Positions 18,574 to 31,641 of a stretch of 57,778 nt of DNA are shown here, piece after piece; within the stretch, counting starts at the first letter, position 1, and every line of letters starts with the position of its first letter. The position numbers and the translations under genes were made by a program. The stretch spans positions 1-57,778 of the forward strand of contig NZ_BRLB01000027.1 of NCBI RefSeq assembly GCF_027923465.1, in the 5' to 3' direction. The DNA is from Vallitalea longa. GTDB taxonomy: Bacteria; Bacillota; Clostridia; Lachnospirales; Vallitaleaceae. The notes below the pieces were generated by a model. That model was not told the DNA's origin, ran no database searches, and saw only the letters and a list, made by a program, of their open reading frames with translations.

Positions 18574-19323
18574 TCAATACTCTGTTTTATTTAACTTCTT
18601 TAAATCTCGATATATCTGTTCATTATCTACTCTCCATTCTTCAATAGTTTCTACACTATGCAATTTATGAGTAGCTGGAACAGTTTGAATGATTTGTTGT
18701 AATAAGGTTTCAATTTCCTCTTTGCTAAATATAGAGGTTTCTTTATCTAATTCATCTAATAAATCTGATACAACAAATACACCCAACTCAGTAATTTTTT
18801 GTTTTTTGTTCTCATTTGATATTTTATTAGAATTCATGAGATATTCAAATTCATCCGAACTATTATTTACTTTTCTTTCATAACATAGCCTGAATTCTAA
18901 TGCATTTGACCAACCATAATCTACATCATAAATATATTCTTGATTAGTAATCTCTTCAATTGCCATCGCTAATATATATTCATAAAGTCCAGCATCTGGT
19001 CTTTTATACAATATATCATACATAGGTTTAACAGCTTCAATACCCATATTTACTAATTCGTCATAAGATGTAATTTCTTCTACAATTGCATATGGGCTTG
19101 AACTCATAGCTATTATAGGGTTACTTTTTTTCAATTCTTCAAGCTCATCCATAATGGTATTTAATTTTTCATCAACATCATCTGTAGTTTGTGCATATAC
19201 CTTTGTAGAATCAAAAAATGTTTTTTTATTATCTGTATTATCAATTCTGATACCTAGAAAGCACAATACCATAAGGGATAATGTAATAGATATTCCAATA
19301 ATTAATTTTTTATGATTCTTCAT
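18574..19323 (-). CDS. Exported or membrane-anchored protein of unknown function
   Basis: A 249-residue protein with an N-terminal membrane segment (about residues 8-24), followed by a short coiled-coil-like stretch (DEKLNTIMDELEELKKS) and a mostly helical domain. The segment MGIEAVKPMYDILYKRPDAGLYEYILAMAIEEIT (within about 92-126) looks like HEAT-type helices. No catalytic motif is seen and I do not recognise a named family. GGAGGAAATATAATG gives a secure start. It is probably monocistronic. Confidence 0.75.
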   Translation of the reverse strand: MKNHKKLIIGISITLSLMVLCFLGIRIDNTDNKKTFFDSTKVYAQTTDDVDEKLNTIMDELEELKKSNPIIAMSSSPYAIVEEITSYDELVNMGIEAVKPMYDILYKRPDAGLYEYILAMAIEEITNQEYIYDVDYGWSNALEFRLCYERKVNNSSDEFEYLMNSNKISNENKKQKITELGVFVVSDLLDELDKETSIFSKEEIETLLQQIIQTVPATHKLHSVETIEEWRVDNEQIYRDLKKLNKTEY

Positions 19324-19419
19324 TATATTTCCTCCTAATATATTTTGTTGTGATGATTTAATTATACCACAAGTAAGCTCATTTTGTGACTTGCCTTTTT
19401 CATTTTTTAGTATAAAAAA

Positions 19420-19464
19420 AGGGTATCTTACCCTAGATTTTCATCTATTTGGTGAGACACCCCT
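19420..19464 (-). terminator. Intrinsic terminator of the acyl-CoA synthetase gene
   Basis: A 13-14 bp imperfect stem (19420-19432 with 19451-19464), followed on the minus strand by TTTTTTT, lies 15 bp past the stop of the gene at 19480. Confidence 0.88.
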
Positions 19465-19479
19465 TTTCTATTGCTATAT

Positions 19480-21723
19480 TTATTGTAAATCTCTTGTATT
19501 GTAAGATACAAATGTATCAAGTGCCTTCACTGATGATCTTATATCACTATAGACCGCAATTTTGCCTTCTTCCATGATTGAAATGAACTCTCTATAGAAT
19601 TTACCAGCATTGACAGATACTGTAATTGGTTTGTTATATTTTTTGACCAGCCTTACAAGTGTATTAGCTAAACTGTCATCTTCATAACATGCATTAGGTA
19701 AAGCTCGTAAATCATTAGCATGAGGAACAATGCTAACGAACAAAGCATCAACAGCATCATCCTGTATGATAGTTTCTATGTATTTAGCATATAAAACATC
19801 TTCTGTCATAGGTGTTACATCAATGATTGATGATGATGTATCAATAAGTCCATGATAATTAAGCTGTTCTAATTTTTCTTTTGTTTCATCACTGAGAGTA
19901 GCTAATTCTAGATTTCCTAATTCGTCAGCTGCAATTGTTGCCTCAAATCCTGCATTAACGACACCAGCTACTTTTCTACCATTCACTTTTTTATCTGCTA
20001 ACAATGAAAATGCCTTTATACAATCATAATAAGTCTTTATATCATCAATTAGAATAACTCCCGCTTGTTCACATACAGCTTTAAACACGTCATAATCACC
20101 AGACATAGCCGCTGTATGAGATGCTGCTGCTTTTGCTCCTGCATCAGTTTTACCTGACTTATAAATAATTATTGGTTTATCAATATCTTTAGCCAATTCA
20201 TAGAATTTTCTTCCTTCACCTTCGTCAAATCCTTCAACATAAAGTGCTATATTACTGATATCATCTTTTGGAGCAAAATATTTAATCAAATCAACTATCT
20301 TGACATCATACTTATTACCAAAGCTAACTACTGATTTAAATATTTTCAGATGGCTAAATTTATCAATTAATGTAAGAGCCATTCCACCACTTTGAGTTAA
20401 AAATACAGTGTTACTATCTTCACAGGTATTCAGTTCTAACCTTTCTTCGTCAATAAATAATGTATTTACTCCTTGATTAACCTCATCATTTCCATAAAAA
20501 ACACCCATACAGTTAGGACCAATTATCCTAATATCTTCTGGTAATACCTTTGATAGATTTTCTTTGAATTCAGCATACTTCATGTCTGAAGGAATACCAG
20601 GTATCAATACTACTGATTTAGGAATATTGGTTTTCATATCTTCAAAGAATGAAAAAACATATTTTGCTTTCGCAACATAAACAGCTAATTCAGTATGTAC
20701 AGGTATTTCATCTATACTTTTATATAATACGTATTCTTTATCTCCTATTACTGTTTTTCCACCTTTGTTATTTACAAAATATATATCTTCTCTACCCAAG
20801 TCATGCAATAACTTGGCTATTTCTCTACCCATACTATGCTTATCTGGATTAGCTGATACACCTATAACAGCTATTCCTTTAGGATTAAAGAAAGGTTCAA
20901 TATTGGTAACATTAGCTTCTTTCATTGTTTCTTTCATTGCATCAGCTTTTTCGAATTGTGCAAATCCATCTACTGCAATGAATCTATTATCTTTTGTTAT
21001 AACAAAAGGATTAATATCAAGAGCTTTAATAATATATTTAGGCTTTTCTTTGCACGCATAAGAATAATGGAAAGCAAACGAACTGATAAGACTTGCAGCC
21101 TTTGCCATTAATCCAAGATATTCTTCATGACCGATTTCTTTGAACTTGTGACATATATTAAGGTCATTTACTAATTCCAATGCCTTCTTATAACTGAAAG
21201 GAGGAAGAAATAGATTAGCAGGATCATAATATTTAGCGAAGAATTCTGCATCATCTCCACCTTTAGTAAATGTTATTACTGGTCCGAATGAAGAATCATC
21301 TTTACCACCAATCAATACTTCATAACCGATGCTCTGGGTATGAGGAACAAATTCCACAATAAGAAATCCTTCTATTTTGGGTTTATCTTCATCAAAATGG
21401 GATAGAACTTCTTTTTTCATTTTATCTAGTACATATCCTACATATAGAGTCTCTTGATTTTTTACTACTTTTACTCCACCTAATTTTTGTTTATGAGAAA
21501 TATCTGATGAAACTATTTTAACAACAATATCATGACCGAATTTCTCTAGCATTTTTTCTGTTAATTCATTCGAGTCTTTAACAAATACAAATTTTGGAAC
21601 ATCCAAACCTATACTTTTCAATAACATATATACTTCATGTTCATATAGAGTTTTACGACCGTTTTCATAAGCATTATCAAGTATATCATTAATTATACTT
21701 ATAGATCCTATTGAAATATTCAT
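19480..21723 (-). CDS. ADP-forming acyl-CoA synthetase (acetate-CoA ligase family), fused subunits
   Basis: About 747 residues with an unusual domain order. An ATP-grasp domain (about 15-255; KIVSSDISHKQKLGGVK, ALDINPFVI) comes first, then a CoA-binding Rossmann domain (about 280-405; NPKGIAVIGVSANP, GPNCMGVF), then the succinyl-CoA-ligase-like domain with the phospho-histidine in AAASHTAAMSGD (about H536). These enzymes turn acyl-CoA, ADP and phosphate into acid, ATP and CoA, giving ATP from fermentation; substrate unknown. A relative with an acetyltransferase domain (Pat) acetylates proteins, but no GNAT domain is present. GGGGTGG precedes ATG 21723; an earlier in-frame ATG (21738) lacks a site. 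Confidence 0.88.
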   Translation of the reverse strand: MNISIGSISIINDILDNAYENGRKTLYEHEVYMLLKSIGLDVPKFVFVKDSNELTEKMLEKFGHDIVVKIVSSDISHKQKLGGVKVVKNQETLYVGYVLDKMKKEVLSHFDEDKPKIEGFLIVEFVPHTQSIGYEVLIGGKDDSSFGPVITFTKGGDDAEFFAKYYDPANLFLPPFSYKKALELVNDLNICHKFKEIGHEEYLGLMAKAASLISSFAFHYSYACKEKPKYIIKALDINPFVITKDNRFIAVDGFAQFEKADAMKETMKEANVTNIEPFFNPKGIAVIGVSANPDKHSMGREIAKLLHDLGREDIYFVNNKGGKTVIGDKEYVLYKSIDEIPVHTELAVYVAKAKYVFSFFEDMKTNIPKSVVLIPGIPSDMKYAEFKENLSKVLPEDIRIIGPNCMGVFYGNDEVNQGVNTLFIDEERLELNTCEDSNTVFLTQSGGMALTLIDKFSHLKIFKSVVSFGNKYDVKIVDLIKYFAPKDDISNIALYVEGFDEGEGRKFYELAKDIDKPIIIYKSGKTDAGAKAAASHTAAMSGDYDVFKAVCEQAGVILIDDIKTYYDCIKAFSLLADKKVNGRKVAGVVNAGFEATIAADELGNLELATLSDETKEKLEQLNYHGLIDTSSSIIDVTPMTEDVLYAKYIETIIQDDAVDALFVSIVPHANDLRALPNACYEDDSLANTLVRLVKKYNKPITVSVNAGKFYREFISIMEEGKIAVYSDIRSSVKALDTFVSYNTRDLQ

Positions 21724-21991
21724 TTTACCACCCCGCATTATTATTTATGAGGTTGTCTTAAAACACTAATAGTTATATATATTTTAAGACAGCATCATAT
21801 TTTTATTTGATTTTTTTGTATTAGTATATAAGAAAAAGTTTAGTCAATCTCATATATAATCTAGTAAATCTTGAGTTTATAGCAAAATATTACATTGCTA
21901 TTATAACAAAAAGAAAATTATAATAAAAGTCAAACAAAAATTAATTTTATTAAATTAAGTTTAAGATGGTAAATATTTTGTTTTTGCAAAA

Positions 21992-22023
21992 AAACACAAT
22001 ATGCAGCTATACATATTGTGTTT
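21992..22023 (-). terminator. Intrinsic terminator of the mrp-DUF134 operon
   Basis: A perfect 12-bp stem (21992-22003 with 22012-22023) with an 8-nt loop is followed by a T-run on the minus strand, just after the DUF134 stop. Another inverted repeat (TGTCTTAAAA/TTTTAAGACA, about 21764-21803) lies further left, near the start of the acyl-CoA synthetase gene. Confidence 0.88.
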
Positions 22024-22029
22024 ATAATA

Positions 22030-22458
22030 CTATTTCATTATTCTATTACAAAATTGTTGTTTTTTCATACAATATATTTTGTTTGATTTACATCTAGGAC
22101 ACTCTGCTGTTTCAGAAAAATCAAACTCATATTCGTAATTACAATCTTTACAAATAACTTTGCATTTCTTAGTGCAGTAAATTCCGCCGGTTATATTTAT
22201 AGCCAAACCATTAGTTAATGCTTTAGTAACTTTTTGCCTAGCACTATCAATTATATTTTGAAATGTCTGCCTTGATACATGCATTTTTTCTGCACATTTT
22301 TCTTGGTTCAATTTTTCTATGTCCTTTAATCTCATAGCTTCTAATTCTTCTAGATTAAGAATAATTTCTTCTAATTCTTCATCAGATTTACCAATAGGCT
22401 TAAAATAGGTATACTCAGGGAAAAAGTCAACTCTTCTACATTTTTTTGGTCTTGGCAT
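22030..22458 (-). CDS. DUF134 (UPF0251) HTH protein with C-terminal zinc-ribbon-like region
   Basis: A 142-residue DNA-binding-type protein. It has the family's N-terminus MPRPKKCRRV and a sigma-70 region-4-like HTH (about residues 37-85; LEELEAMRLKDIEKLNQEKCAEKMHVSRQTFQNII). The C-terminal third is cysteine-rich (YCTKKCKVICKDC, then ECPRCKSNKIYC), which could bind a metal or an Fe-S cluster. It follows the Mrp gene by 3 bp. DUF134 genes are often next to Mrp or NifX/NifB-type genes, so a regulator of Fe-S-related functions is plausible but unproven. Confidence 0.88.
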   Translation of the reverse strand: MPRPKKCRRVDFFPEYTYFKPIGKSDEELEEIILNLEELEAMRLKDIEKLNQEKCAEKMHVSRQTFQNIIDSARQKVTKALTNGLAINITGGIYCTKKCKVICKDCNYEYEFDFSETAECPRCKSNKIYCMKKQQFCNRIMK

Positions 22459-22461
22459 AAT

Positions 22462-23271
22462 TTATTCTTTAATTATTCCATCTGTAATTTTTTCGAACAT
22501 CTTAGCTATTTCTTCTGACTTATTGATTCCATCCCTGGCAATTTCTTTAGTCATTGGTAATTCACCTAATAATTTGATACCCATTTTATCTAAGAAATCT
22601 CCTGTATCTCCTTCAAACATCTTAATGATTTTTCCACAGTCTGGACATTTAATGTAACTCATGTTCTCAACAACACCAATAACATCTACGTCCATTTTTT
22701 TAGTCATATTGATAGCTTTTGCCACTATCATTGATACCATATCTTGAGGAACAGAAACCATTACTACGCCAGTTATAGGCATCACCTGCATGATTGTTAA
22801 CGCTACATCACCTGTTCCTGGTGGTAAATCTACTACTAAATAATCTAAGTCTTCCCATAATACATCTGTCCAGAATTGTTTTACTGTTCCTGATATAATA
22901 GGTCCTCTCCAAATAACAGGTGTATTCTCTTGATCAATCAAGAAGTTAAGTGACATAACTTTCAATCCATTTTCTGCAATAACAGGTAGAATACCTGTTT
23001 CAAGAACTGTTGCTCTTTTATCTTGTAAACCTAATAATCTTGGAATACTTGGTCCAGTTATATCTGCATCCAATATACCTACTTTGTATCCTCTTTTAAC
23101 TAAATCATTAGCTAACATAACAGATACTGTCGATTTACCTACTCCACCTTTTCCACTCATTACTCCTATAATATTCTTTACATTATTAATAGGATTATTT
23201 TCTACCATACAATTCTCTTTTTTACTGTCACTGCAATTACCATTTGATGCACATGTATCACATGATGCCAT
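22462..23271 (-). CDS. Mrp/NBP35-type P-loop Fe-S cluster carrier ATPase
   Basis: A 269-residue cytoplasmic P-loop ATPase that carries and transfers [4Fe-4S] clusters. The N-terminus is cysteine-rich (C4, C7, C13, C21), like eukaryotic NBP35. The deviant Walker A motif GKGGVGKS is at about residues 40-47, the second motif DADITGPSIPRLLG follows, then VDLPPGTGDVAL, and the cluster-binding CPDC near residue 210. It starts with GGAG 8 nt upstream and is the first gene of a two-gene operon with DUF134. Confidence 0.95.
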   Translation of the reverse strand: MASCDTCASNGNCSDSKKENCMVENNPINNVKNIIGVMSGKGGVGKSTVSVMLANDLVKRGYKVGILDADITGPSIPRLLGLQDKRATVLETGILPVIAENGLKVMSLNFLIDQENTPVIWRGPIISGTVKQFWTDVLWEDLDYLVVDLPPGTGDVALTIMQVMPITGVVMVSVPQDMVSMIVAKAINMTKKMDVDVIGVVENMSYIKCPDCGKIIKMFEGDTGDFLDKMGIKLLGELPMTKEIARDGINKSEEIAKMFEKITDGIIKE

Positions 23272-23442
23272 AAAATCACTCCTATCATATCATTAAATTT
23301 TATATAAATAACTCAACTTTCCTACCTTTTATTATGCTCTAGGTTATATACTTATTAAAGTTCTTTATTAGCATATGCCAATAAAAATATACACCTTTTT
23401 AAGTCTATTGTCAATAAATTTCAGCATATTTGAAGAATTACA

Positions 23443-24084
23443 CTATGCTTTTAAACCTTTTAGGAAAAGTGATAATTGTACAGAAATCATTTTTCTACAA
23501 TCCTGCTCATTCATATCTAAACTTTCATTCCTCTTAAAAACTCTCCTAGCTAAACTTAACCATGAATCTCCAATAGTATTAGCGGTTATTGTAGGATCAC
23601 AATCTTTTAACGAACCATCTTCTATTCCCTGCTCCAATATAATTACTAAATATGAAGTAGCTTTTTTGACAATTCTATAGAATTCTGTTTTTAAAGAAGA
23701 ATTAATATCATTAGTTTTTACATTATAATCATAGATACCAGTAAAAATTATCTCATTCTGAAACTCATCTATATTTCTATCTATCATTTCAAAATACTGA
23801 CACAATTTATTATAACCATTACCAGTAAAGCTTGGAATTGTTTTTTCCATTATCCTATTATATTCTTTTAGTACATACATATCAATAGCTGTAGTTATTT
23901 CTTCTTTTGATTTGAAGTATTCATATAGTGTTTTCCTACTTATATTGGATTTTGCTGCGATCTTGGCCATAGTTGTATCTTTAAATCCATTTTTTATAAA
24001 TAAATCAAGTGATACCCTTACTATTCTATTTCTTGTAATACCTTTTCTATTATTGATTTCGCTATTTTCAACACAAATATCCAT
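23443..24084 (-). CDS. TetR/AcrR family transcriptional regulator
   Basis: A 213-residue repressor-type protein. The N-terminal HTH (about residues 18-65) reads ITRNRIVRVSLDLFIKNGF, then TTMAKIAAKSNISRKTLYEYFKSKEEI, typical of TetR. The helical C-terminal ligand domain shows no diagnostic motif. It lies 42 bp downstream of lacZ on the same strand and is probably co-transcribed, so it may control lacZ and itself. GGAAGG precedes the ATG. Confidence 0.92.
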   Translation of the reverse strand: MDICVENSEINNRKGITRNRIVRVSLDLFIKNGFKDTTMAKIAAKSNISRKTLYEYFKSKEEITTAIDMYVLKEYNRIMEKTIPSFTGNGYNKLCQYFEMIDRNIDEFQNEIIFTGIYDYNVKTNDINSSLKTEFYRIVKKATSYLVIILEQGIEDGSLKDCDPTITANTIGDSWLSLARRVFKRNESLDMNEQDCRKMISVQLSLFLKGLKA

Positions 24085-24126
24085 ATTACATCCTTCCCAT
24101 AAGCAAAATTTAGTTCTATTTAATTT

Positions 24127-27288
<3,162 letters not shown>

Positions 27289-27436
27289 TTATAATTTTGG
27301 TAAGTATAAGTCAAGATAATTATCTCATGACATCGTCATATCATTCATTTGCCATCACACCAAGCAATATGACAATACTATATATTATTGGTTAGGAAGA
27401 TATTAATTTAATAGCTCTTTCCAATTTAACAAAAAA

Positions 27437-27460
27437 AGAATAGACATTCCTATCTATTCT
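27437..27460 (-). terminator. Intrinsic terminator of the fbp-ispF operon
   Basis: An 8-bp stem (27437-27444 with 27453-27460) is followed on the minus strand by TTTTTTTG. The stem touches the ispF stop codon. Confidence 0.88.
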
Positions 27461-27933
27461 CATCCATTATTAATTAAACAAATAGCTTGAGACGAAATCC
27501 CAAGACCAGTACCAGTAAATCCTAATCCTTCTTCTGTCGTTGCCTTGATATTTATGTTACTAGAATCAATGCTTAAGACATCAGCTATATTTCTTTTCAT
27601 TTCTTCTAGATATGGTGCCATTTTAGGAAGTTGAGCAATTATTGTTGAATCAATGTTCACTATTTCATATCCTTCTTGTGTAAGCAATTTCTTTACCTCT
27701 CCTAACAGTTTCAGACTGGATATTGATTTATACTCATCTTCTGTATCAGGGAAATGCTTACCTATATCTCCTTTTCCCAAAGCACCTAATATAGCATCCA
27801 TAATTGCATGAACTAGAACATCTGCATCGCTATGTCCTAAGAGTCCTTTTTCGTATGGTATATTAACGCCTCCAATTATTAATTCTCTACCTTCCACTAG
27901 TTTATGTACATCATAACCCATTCCTATTTTCAT
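27460..27933 (-). CDS. ispF: 2-C-methyl-D-erythritol 2,4-cyclodiphosphate synthase
   Basis: IspF is a homotrimeric zinc enzyme of the non-mevalonate (MEP) isoprenoid pathway that forms the cyclic diphosphate and releases CMP. The 157-residue length is standard. Zinc ligands D8 and H10 are in GYDVHKL, H42 is near the [24 protein letters not shown] segment ([10 protein letters not shown]), and the C-terminal [16 protein letters not shown] motif is present. It lies 29 bp after fbp on the same strand, with AAGGAG upstream of the ATG. Confidence 0.97.
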   Translation of the reverse strand: MKIGMGYDVHKLVEGRELIIGGVNIPYEKGLLGHSDADVLVHAIMDAILGALGKGDIGKHFPDTEDEYKSISSLKLLGEVKKLLTQEGYEIVNIDSTIIAQLPKMAPYLEEMKRNIADVLSIDSSNINIKATTEEGLGFTGTGLGISSQAICLINNG

Positions 27934-27962
27934 TAGTTAATTCTCCTTTTTTACGTGTATTC

Positions 27963-29933
27963 CTATTTCTCTTTTATAATTCCTTTATGATATGCTTGTA
28001 ATAGCATTTTTAATCCAACGATTTCTTTTTTTAGTTCATTACCTATATCAGTATTTCTAACTCTTATTCTTTTACTATTCTTTTCTAATATCTGATATGA
28101 AGATACGATATCTCTTTCATTCTGTATAGCTTTTTTCTTTGATTCAAATTTCTCATGAGCTACCATTAATAATCCGTATGAATTATATATAAGAGTATAT
28201 CCAGCTATTCCTGTTATATGTTGATAGGCTTCTGATAAACCTCCATCAATAACTAACAACTTACCATTAGCCTTTATTGGACTTTCACCCTTCTTTACTT
28301 CTACTGGAACATGACCATTAATGATATGAGAATTATCTTCGGCTATACCGAATTCAAGTAATATCTCTCTGCATTTCTCTTCACTGTCCCTATATCTGTA
28401 ATAGCTATTTTTTTCTTCCTTTTTCACTGATTTATCATTCAAGAAATATCTTTCGAATGTAGCCATTTTATTTTTACCGAATAACGGTGAATTGGGACCA
28501 GTCCACAAATACCAGAAGTAATCAATATTGTTATGGGTATTGTTATTATTGAAATAATAATCTCTTATTAATAATTCTATTTTGTCAATCAGGTCTTTTC
28601 CTCCATAACTACTATCATCTATAGTAACTTTATTAAATACCCCTTTCTTATCCATAGGAATGCACCCATGAAAAAGCAAGTTGGAATTATAAGTCAGATA
28701 CATACTGCCTTTTGAAAATAAAAATCTGGTATGTTTTTGTAGTTTTTCATTATTCTTATAAGATAATCTTAACTTATCCATAACATCTTTTTCTTCTATT
28801 GTCAATTCATATGGATTCTTAGGATTTATTGTGGGGAAATAATTATCAGATAGTTTATATGGTTTTTCATTTAATGTTATAATACCCTTTTCATAGTCTA
28901 CCATATTCAATAATAATCTATCATCCATCTGGAAATTAGGGTTTCTTTTAATTATCTGACCTTCTAATTTAAACTGAATTACAGATATGGCCTTATGTAT
29001 TTTTTTTATTATATTGATTTCTTTACTAGTATATTCACTTTTATTTGGTACAACCAAATCAAAATTGTCACAAGAATCATCCTTATAATATTCCATCGCA
29101 AATGTAGCTAATGGGAGAAGATTAATACCATAACCTTCTTCTATAGTACTCAGATTACCATATCTTGAAGATATTCTAATAGTACAAGCAATACAAGCTA
29201 AAGAACCTGCAGCAGCTCCCATCCATAGAATGTCATGATTACCCCATTGCATATCAATCGAATGATGTTTCATTAATTTATCTAGTATAATATGAGCACC
29301 AGGTCCTCTATCATAAATGTCACCAATAATATGAAGCCTATCAATAGCTAATCTTTGAATAACTCTACAAATAGCTATCATAAAATTATCAGCCCTATTG
29401 ATTTCAATAATTGTGTTGATGATACCATCATAATATTCTTGTTTATTAACTTCTCTTTGTTGTTCATGGAGCAATTCTTCTATAATATATTCAAAATCTT
29501 TTGGTAGAGCTTTTCTTACTTTCGACCTAGTATATTTCGATGATATTTCTCTACATACTAAAACTAATCTGTGAAGTGTTATTTCATACCACTCCATCAG
29601 ATTTTCTTCTTCATTCTTAACCTTTTCCAGTATCTGCTCTGGATAGTAAATCAACATTGCCAACCGTCTTTTCTCATGTTCTCTTATCGTATTATCAAAA
29701 ATGTGGTCAATTTTTCTACGTATGACTCCTGAAGCATTGCTCAGTACATGAATAAAAGCTTCATATTCTCCATGTATATCAGATAGAAAATGCTCTGTTC
29801 CTTTCGGTAAATTAAGTATAGCCTCCAGATTAATAACTTCTGTACATGCTGAATTAATTGTAGGGTATTGTTTAGATAACTGTTTAACATACTGTAGGTT
29901 GTTGTTAATTTCTTTATCCCAATAATTATTCAT
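27963..29933 (-). CDS. fbp: Fructose-1,6-bisphosphatase, class III
   Basis: A 656-residue metallophosphatase of the Firmicute-specific class III type, which removes the 1-phosphate of fructose-1,6-bisphosphate in gluconeogenesis. The calcineurin-like metal-binding motifs are clear: LSDIHGEYEAF (D52, H54), GDIYDRGPGAH (near 198-208) and WGNHDILWMGAA (near 227-238), with a later INGHVPV segment. A GAAGGGTG site precedes the ATG. It is co-transcribed with ispF. The 500 bp upstream form the boundary with the RiPP cluster. Confidence 0.95.
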   Translation of the reverse strand: MNNYWDKEINNNLQYVKQLSKQYPTINSACTEVINLEAILNLPKGTEHFLSDIHGEYEAFIHVLSNASGVIRRKIDHIFDNTIREHEKRRLAMLIYYPEQILEKVKNEEENLMEWYEITLHRLVLVCREISSKYTRSKVRKALPKDFEYIIEELLHEQQREVNKQEYYDGIINTIIEINRADNFMIAICRVIQRLAIDRLHIIGDIYDRGPGAHIILDKLMKHHSIDMQWGNHDILWMGAAAGSLACIACTIRISSRYGNLSTIEEGYGINLLPLATFAMEYYKDDSCDNFDLVVPNKSEYTSKEINIIKKIHKAISVIQFKLEGQIIKRNPNFQMDDRLLLNMVDYEKGIITLNEKPYKLSDNYFPTINPKNPYELTIEEKDVMDKLRLSYKNNEKLQKHTRFLFSKGSMYLTYNSNLLFHGCIPMDKKGVFNKVTIDDSSYGGKDLIDKIELLIRDYYFNNNNTHNNIDYFWYLWTGPNSPLFGKNKMATFERYFLNDKSVKKEEKNSYYRYRDSEEKCREILLEFGIAEDNSHIINGHVPVEVKKGESPIKANGKLLVIDGGLSEAYQHITGIAGYTLIYNSYGLLMVAHEKFESKKKAIQNERDIVSSYQILEKNSKRIRVRNTDIGNELKKEIVGLKMLLQAYHKGIIKEK

Positions 29934-30342
29934 TTTACACCCTTCTTTTATTATTTTTACATTATAAAATGTAAATTATTGCCCAAATCATATATCCGAC
30001 TTTCTCACATTAATCAAACCGAACAGTCTTGAAAATAGAAAATCTTAATTGGAAAGTTGAATCTTATATCTGATTATACAATAAAATGTTTATTCAATCT
30101 ATAATTATAATAAATGTATTAAAAAAAGAACAAAAATTAAGAATCAATTAATTAAAATAAAACAATAAAACATATCTTTATGCTAATTAAAGTCTAAGAT
30201 ATGTTTTACCACTTTTTTTATTCTTGTACTTATTTACAAAATTATTATTTAGCTCTTCCAGTAATTATTGATTAATGTTACCAGAAACAGTTGATTTTCA
30301 CTACGAATCTTCCTATAAATCATCACTTACCTATTGACATTT
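29934..30342 (-). other. Intergenic region with a likely RiPP-operon terminator
   Basis: About 410 bp between the end of the RiPP operon and fbp. A 12-bp stem AAAACATATCTT/AAGATATGTTTT (30167-30178 with 30196-30207) is the best terminator candidate, with T-rich DNA on both sides. The same stem sequence also appears in the terminator at 44033. The fbp promoter must lie between 29934 and about 30160. I see no other gene. Confidence 0.55.
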
Positions 30343-30426
30343 TTATAGAAATAGATTTTCTATTAACAGCGATGTTACCAAAACGAAAACGGAGGCTAAT
30401 AATAATTTTTTTGTTGTTTTTGTCAT
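30343..30426 (-). CDS. Small hydrophobic peptide (27 aa) at the end of the RiPP operon
   Basis: A short ORF, ATG at 30426, stop TAA at 30343. It reads M-T-K-T-T-K-K and then a single hydrophobic segment (LLLASVFVLVTSLLI) ending ENLFL. AAGGAAGAG lies 8 nt upstream, and it begins 47 bp after the ABC permease stop. It could be a membrane peptide linked to self-protection or to the ABC pair, or the remnant of a signal peptide from a decayed gene. No homology is recognised, so the coding call is tentative. Confidence 0.4.
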   Translation of the reverse strand: MTKTTKKLLLASVFVLVTSLLIENLFL

Positions 30427-30473
30427 CTAATCACTCTTCCTTTTTGTATTTATCTCTTATAAAATAATGTCTT

Positions 30474-31631
30474 CTAATCTTTCATCATAGCCTTTTTGGG
30501 AGATATCTTACTATTGTATCTATAGATATTGATATAAGAGACTAAAGAACAAGCTAAAACAAATAATATTCCTACTAATAAACTATAATTATTCATTTCA
30601 TATTCCTTTACTTGATAACCTAAGAAATTGCTCATATTAATATTTAATAAAATAGTTATCACATATGTAAAAACAATAGATAATAAATAACTTATAAAAT
30701 AAGTTAAACATAGTCCCCCTATAAATACAGCCAAAATATATTGATTTGAAATTCCAAGAGATTTTAATATACCAATCTTCTTAGTAAGACCTTTCATTAG
30801 ATATGCTATCATTACCAATACTAGAACAAGAGCTACTATCCCAATAAGTATACAACTAATAGTTGCTTTTCTTCTAGCCATTACCTTATAGTGGAAATTC
30901 ATGATAACATCCCCAATATTATTATCCTTTCTCTTAAGTTGATATATCATATCCAAAGCATTATTATAATCTTTTTCCCCATTAACATAAATAAATACTA
31001 GATTCTCTTCTACTTTATTATAAAGTTTCTCATATGTATCCCTAGATAAAAATATTCCTCCTTTGAAAAATTTCATATTTTCATCTAAAACTCCACTAAG
31101 AGTATAGTTATTGATATCTTTTTCTATCCAATCAGTATTAAGAGTAATTGGATGATTGATTCTTTCATCCACATTTACTTTATAAAAATTTCTTGCATAA
31201 CTTCCCATCACCGCTTCTAATTCTTCTGATTGGGGAAGTCCACCTTGAGAAATCTTATGGGATAGTTTTTCCTCCATGAAACGCTTATCTACACCATATA
31301 TAGTATATTCTATTTTACTATTCGTTAATGAATCTTTCATGGTAGCCATACTTCTAGTTGTAATTCCATATACCTTAATATCATCATCTAATGACTCAGT
31401 TAGTTGTCTACTTACTGTTGGCATATCATTATAATATTTATATCTTAGCTTACCATCTTCATCCATTTTCCCTTTAACTATAATATCCGGCATACTATTT
31501 TCTTCCAAATCATTAGTTAAGCTAATAATTCTAATACTAATAAATGTAAGAGTCAATATAAGCAATAAAATAAAAGTAACAAGTATTTTTTTGTTTTCAA
31601 ATAGTACATTAGAAAATAATTTAAAACCCAT
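30474..31631 (-). CDS. FtsX-like ABC transporter permease (MacB type)
   Basis: A 385-residue permease with one N-terminal membrane segment (about 13-35), a large extracellular MacB-like domain (about 40-250) and three C-terminal membrane segments typical of FtsX (about 258-285, 300-335, 350-370). KKIGILKSLGISNQYILAVFIGG is the usual FtsX coupling stretch. With the ATPase 10 bp upstream it forms a MacAB/LolCDE-type transporter. In a bacteriocin cluster such pairs usually give self-immunity or export; immunity is my inference because a separate exporter lies at the other end. Confidence 0.88.
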   Translation of the reverse strand: MGFKLFSNVLFENKKILVTFILLLILTLTFISIRIISLTNDLEENSMPDIIVKGKMDEDGKLRYKYYNDMPTVSRQLTESLDDDIKVYGITTRSMATMKDSLTNSKIEYTIYGVDKRFMEEKLSHKISQGGLPQSEELEAVMGSYARNFYKVNVDERINHPITLNTDWIEKDINNYTLSGVLDENMKFFKGGIFLSRDTYEKLYNKVEENLVFIYVNGEKDYNNALDMIYQLKRKDNNIGDVIMNFHYKVMARRKATISCILIGIVALVLVLVMIAYLMKGLTKKIGILKSLGISNQYILAVFIGGLCLTYFISYLLSIVFTYVITILLNINMSNFLGYQVKEYEMNNYSLLVGILFVLACSLVSYINIYRYNSKISPKKAMMKD

Positions 31632-31641
31632 TTTTTACCTC

